Below are positions 62,152 through 64,000 of a stretch of DNA of 64,000 nucleotides, in pieces. The translations under genes were made by a program, and so were the position numbers. This DNA comes from Thalassospira marina. GTDB taxonomy: Bacteria > Pseudomonadota > Alphaproteobacteria > Rhodospirillales > Thalassospiraceae. Within the stretch, counting starts at the first letter, position 1. Each line of letters begins with the position of its first letter. The notes under the pieces are model-generated. The model was not told where the DNA came from and ran no database searches. It worked only from the letters and a program-made list of their open reading frames with translations. Where the stretch lies: NCBI RefSeq assembly GCF_002844375.1, contig NZ_CP024199.1, forward strand, positions 508,001 to 572,000. The letters run 5' to 3'.

Positions 62152-62997
62152 ATGGGTGACATCACCCGGTTTGCCCCCAGCCCGACGGGCTATCTGCATT
62201 TGGGCCATGCGGCATCGGCGCTGTTTGCCGCGCAAAATGCCGGTGCCAGCGGTAGATTCTTGTTGCGTATCGAAGATATCGACCAAACACGCTGCCGCCC
62301 CGAATTTATCACCGCCATTTACGATGATCTTGCCTGGCTGGGCTTACACTGGGAACAGCCGGTGCGCATTCAGTCCGCCCATTTCAGCGATTACCAATTC
62401 GTGCTGGACCGTCTAAGCGAACGGGGCCTGCTCTATCCGTGCTTTTGCACCCGCAAGGAAATCCAGGCGGAAATTGCACGCATCGGCAACGCCCCGCATG
62501 GCCCGGATGGCGCGCTTTATCCCGGTACGTGCCGCCACCTTGGCGCGCAGGAACGCCACGATCGCATGGAAGCAGGCGAATCCTACGCCCTGCGTCTGGA
62601 TATGGGGCAGGCAATAAAGCAGGCAGGCCGTCGCCTTTACTGGCATGACCGTGCTGCTGGGCGGCAACTGGCCGTGCCCGAAATTTTTGGTGATGTGGTC
62701 TTGGCCCGCAAGGATACCCCAACCAGCTACCATGTTTCCGTCACCCATGATGACCATTTGCAGGGCATTTCGCTGGTCACACGCGGCGAAGACCTGTTTT
62801 TCGCCAGCCACCTGCACCGCCTGTTGCAGGAATTGCTGGGCTACGATGTGCCGGAATATCATCACCACAAATTGCTGATCGGGCCGGATGGCAAACGCTT
62901 TGCCAAGCGCGATAAATCTGAAACCCTACAATCCATGCGCGATGCAGGCATGAGCATTGAAGATGTTTTGGCGCGGATCGGGCCTTTATCCCGATAA
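62152..62997 (+). CDS. gluQ: Glutamyl-Q tRNA(Asp) synthetase
   Basis: 281-aa truncated glutamyl-tRNA synthetase homologue that charges queuosine at position 34 of tRNA(Asp). FAPSPTGYLHLGHA (HIGH-like), LLRIEDIDQTR, the zinc-type Cys pair CFC with GTC (YPCFCTRKE, YPGTCRHL), and KMSKS-like KRFAKRDKS. It lacks the anticodon-binding domain of GltX. The ATG at 62152 follows GGGGC; an in-frame ATG five codons upstream is possible. Convergent with the LysR gene, stop codons 5 bases apart. Confidence 0.93.
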   Translation: MGDITRFAPSPTGYLHLGHAASALFAAQNAGASGRFLLRIEDIDQTRCRPEFITAIYDDLAWLGLHWEQPVRIQSAHFSDYQFVLDRLSERGLLYPCFCTRKEIQAEIARIGNAPHGPDGALYPGTCRHLGAQERHDRMEAGESYALRLDMGQAIKQAGRRLYWHDRAAGRQLAVPEIFGDVVLARKDTPTSYHVSVTHDDHLQGISLVTRGEDLFFASHLHRLLQELLGYDVPEYHHHKLLIGPDGKRFAKRDKSETLQSMRDAGMSIEDVLARIGPLSR

Positions 62998-63002
62998 TCC
63001 GG

Positions 63003-63920
63003 TCAGCCGGTATTTGTTTCCAGCAAATGGGGCCGCCCATAAAACCAGTTGCGGATAAAATCGATGAATAAGCGGTTTTTAAGCGGTTGTGCGCCCTGAT
63101 AGGGGTAAACAAGGCTGATGGGGCTGCGCGGGGATGTGAAATCATCTAACCGGGTTTCAAGGCGTCCTGCATCAATCTCTGTCATGGCGATGTAGCGCGG
63201 CAGGCGGGCAACACCCAGCCCCTTGCACACGGCATTGCGAATAAGCGGGTAATGGTTAAGCCGCAAATTGCCATCCACCAGCACCGATACCGGGCCGTCC
63301 TTGCCAAAAAACAGCCAGCGATGATCCTTGCAGTAATGAAAATTATTGATGCAGTTATGGTTGCGTAAATCATCCGGGGTTTGCACCGGCGGCTGGCTTT
63401 GCCAATAGACCGGGCTGGCACAAACCAGTTCGGATAATTGCCCTAATGGAATGGCGATCTGGTCCGGGTCATCAGGCAGGCCCGCACGAATGGCCATATC
63501 AACCGGGTCAGCCCGTAAGTCGCGATATCGGTTTTCCAGTTCCAGTTCGATGATGATGCCGGGATTTTCCGCCTGAAAACTGGCAATGATATCGTTTAAA
63601 AATATCTCGCCAAACGATACCGGCACCGTAATGCGCACAATCCCCGTCGGGCTTTTGCGCAGGCTTTCAACCGCGTCAAAGGCCGCATCGGCATTTTCGC
63701 CCAGGCGCTGGCAATAACCCAAAAATGCCTCGCCAGTTTCCGTCAGCTCCAACCGGCGGGTGGACCGGAACAAAAGTTTGGTCCCCAATGCTTCTTCCAG
63801 CCGCGATATCTGCTGGCTGATTAACCCCTTGGAAACACCCAAAACCTTTGCCGCGGCGGTAAAACCACCCTGTTCGATCACAACGGCAAAGCTGTTCATT
63901 TCTGTCAGATACTGTTTCAT
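63003..63920 (-). CDS. LysR-family transcriptional regulator
   Basis: 305 aa. N-terminal winged helix (about residues 1-62, FAVVIEQGGFTAAAKVLGVSKGLISQQISRLE), then the sensor domain (GIVRITVPVSFGEIFLNDII onwards). AT-rich palindrome just upstream of its start suggests autoregulation and control of a divergent gene beyond the right edge. Specific target unknown. Confidence 0.9.
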   Translation of the reverse strand: MKQYLTEMNSFAVVIEQGGFTAAAKVLGVSKGLISQQISRLEEALGTKLLFRSTRRLELTETGEAFLGYCQRLGENADAAFDAVESLRKSPTGIVRITVPVSFGEIFLNDIIASFQAENPGIIIELELENRYRDLRADPVDMAIRAGLPDDPDQIAIPLGQLSELVCASPVYWQSQPPVQTPDDLRNHNCINNFHYCKDHRWLFFGKDGPVSVLVDGNLRLNHYPLIRNAVCKGLGVARLPRYIAMTEIDAGRLETRLDDFTSPRSPISLVYPYQGAQPLKNRLFIDFIRNWFYGRPHLLETNTG

Positions 63921-63921
63921 C

Positions 63922-63937
63922 GTTTAATATATTAAAC
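63922..63937. promoter_or_regulatory. Perfect palindrome upstream of the LysR gene
   Basis: GTTTAATATATTAAAC is a 16-base perfect palindrome beginning 2 bases from the LysR start codon. It fits a LysR-type T-N11-A site (TTTAATATATTAAA). Confidence 0.6.
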
Positions 63938-64000
63938 AAAATGTTTGGTAATTGGCATGTTATCGAACCAATGATGCTGTGAGAAGATCATTTCATCCTT

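Noticed and set aside
1..64000. tRNA, rRNA, CRISPR, prophage or integrase island
   Set aside because: I found no T-loop/anticodon pattern, rRNA segment, repeat array or phage gene. XerD at 47513-48454 is the core recombinase, not an island integrase.

Overview
The window is chromosomal DNA from an alphaproteobacterium, most likely a marine Rhodospirillales close to Thalassospira. That placement is inferred from gene content: CcrM with GANTC sites in front of it, a split F0 operon (atpI-B-E-F'-F without F1 genes), the aerobic cobaltochelatase pair cobS/cobT next to a J-domain protein and bolA, the mutY-dciA-dsbA-smc block, the xerD/aroK-aroB neighbourhood and a DUF6111-cca pair. Nearly all of it is core genome. 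I see no prophage, transposase, CRISPR array, rRNA or tRNA.

Layout. 1-3926 (-): gpmI-envC-ctpA, ctpA running off the left edge. 4116-5974 (+): a tandem glycine riboswitch and sdaA. 6101-7669: a DHFR/RibD-like gene, then a lipoprotein gene split by a 261-bp foldback element (MITE-like) with TTAA target duplications. 7781-10824 (-): proA-nadD-rsfS-rlmH. 11020-11975 (+): cobalamin riboswitch and an orphan CbiM-type permease. 12212-16024 (+): an Atm1-type ABC exporter, a His-rich YHYH protein and a DUF4269 protein. 16107-20685: MOSC, nadB, GFA protein, RlmM-like methyltransferase and flavin reductase. 20893-22117 (+): ccrM behind a probable cell-cycle control region. 22257-28760: a small unknown protein, mutY, dciA, dsbA-like and smc. 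28972-31523 (+): F0 operon with a good sigma70-type promoter. 31767-33899: glutathionyl-hydroquinone reductase divergent from a LysR regulator. 34024-40956 (-): MoxR-DUF58-BatA/DUF4159-GATase-like membrane cluster. 41082-44779 (+): DUF1285, CoA pyrophosphatase, DUF6111, cca and a GDSL hydrolase, mostly overlapping. 44858-50629 (-): a second small unknown protein, an EAL-CBS-GGDEF protein, xerD, a 670-aa secreted helical-repeat protein and a 45-aa membrane protein. 51104-57707 (+): aroK, aroB, CorC/HlyC, CBS protein, DUF2889 and a substrate-binding/Cache lipoprotein. 57808-62997: bolA, J-domain protein, cobS, cobT and gluQ. 63003-63937 (-): a LysR gene with a perfect palindrome upstream.

The genes are mainly housekeeping: envelope and division (EnvC, CtpA, SMC, XerD), replication timing and loading (CcrM, DciA), ribosome assembly (RlmH, RsfS), NAD, proline, aromatic and B12 synthesis, and energy coupling. 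Two riboswitches link amino-acid and cobalamin status to sdaA and the CbiM-type permease.

The most notable points are the foldback element, whose precise removal would restore a 220-aa lipoprotein frame; the glycine riboswitch controlling serine deaminase rather than the glycine cleavage system; the paired inverted GANTC sites before ccrM; a pair of unlinked paralogous small proteins with no family I recognise; and a lipoprotein combining a substrate-binding and a Cache domain with no signalling output.
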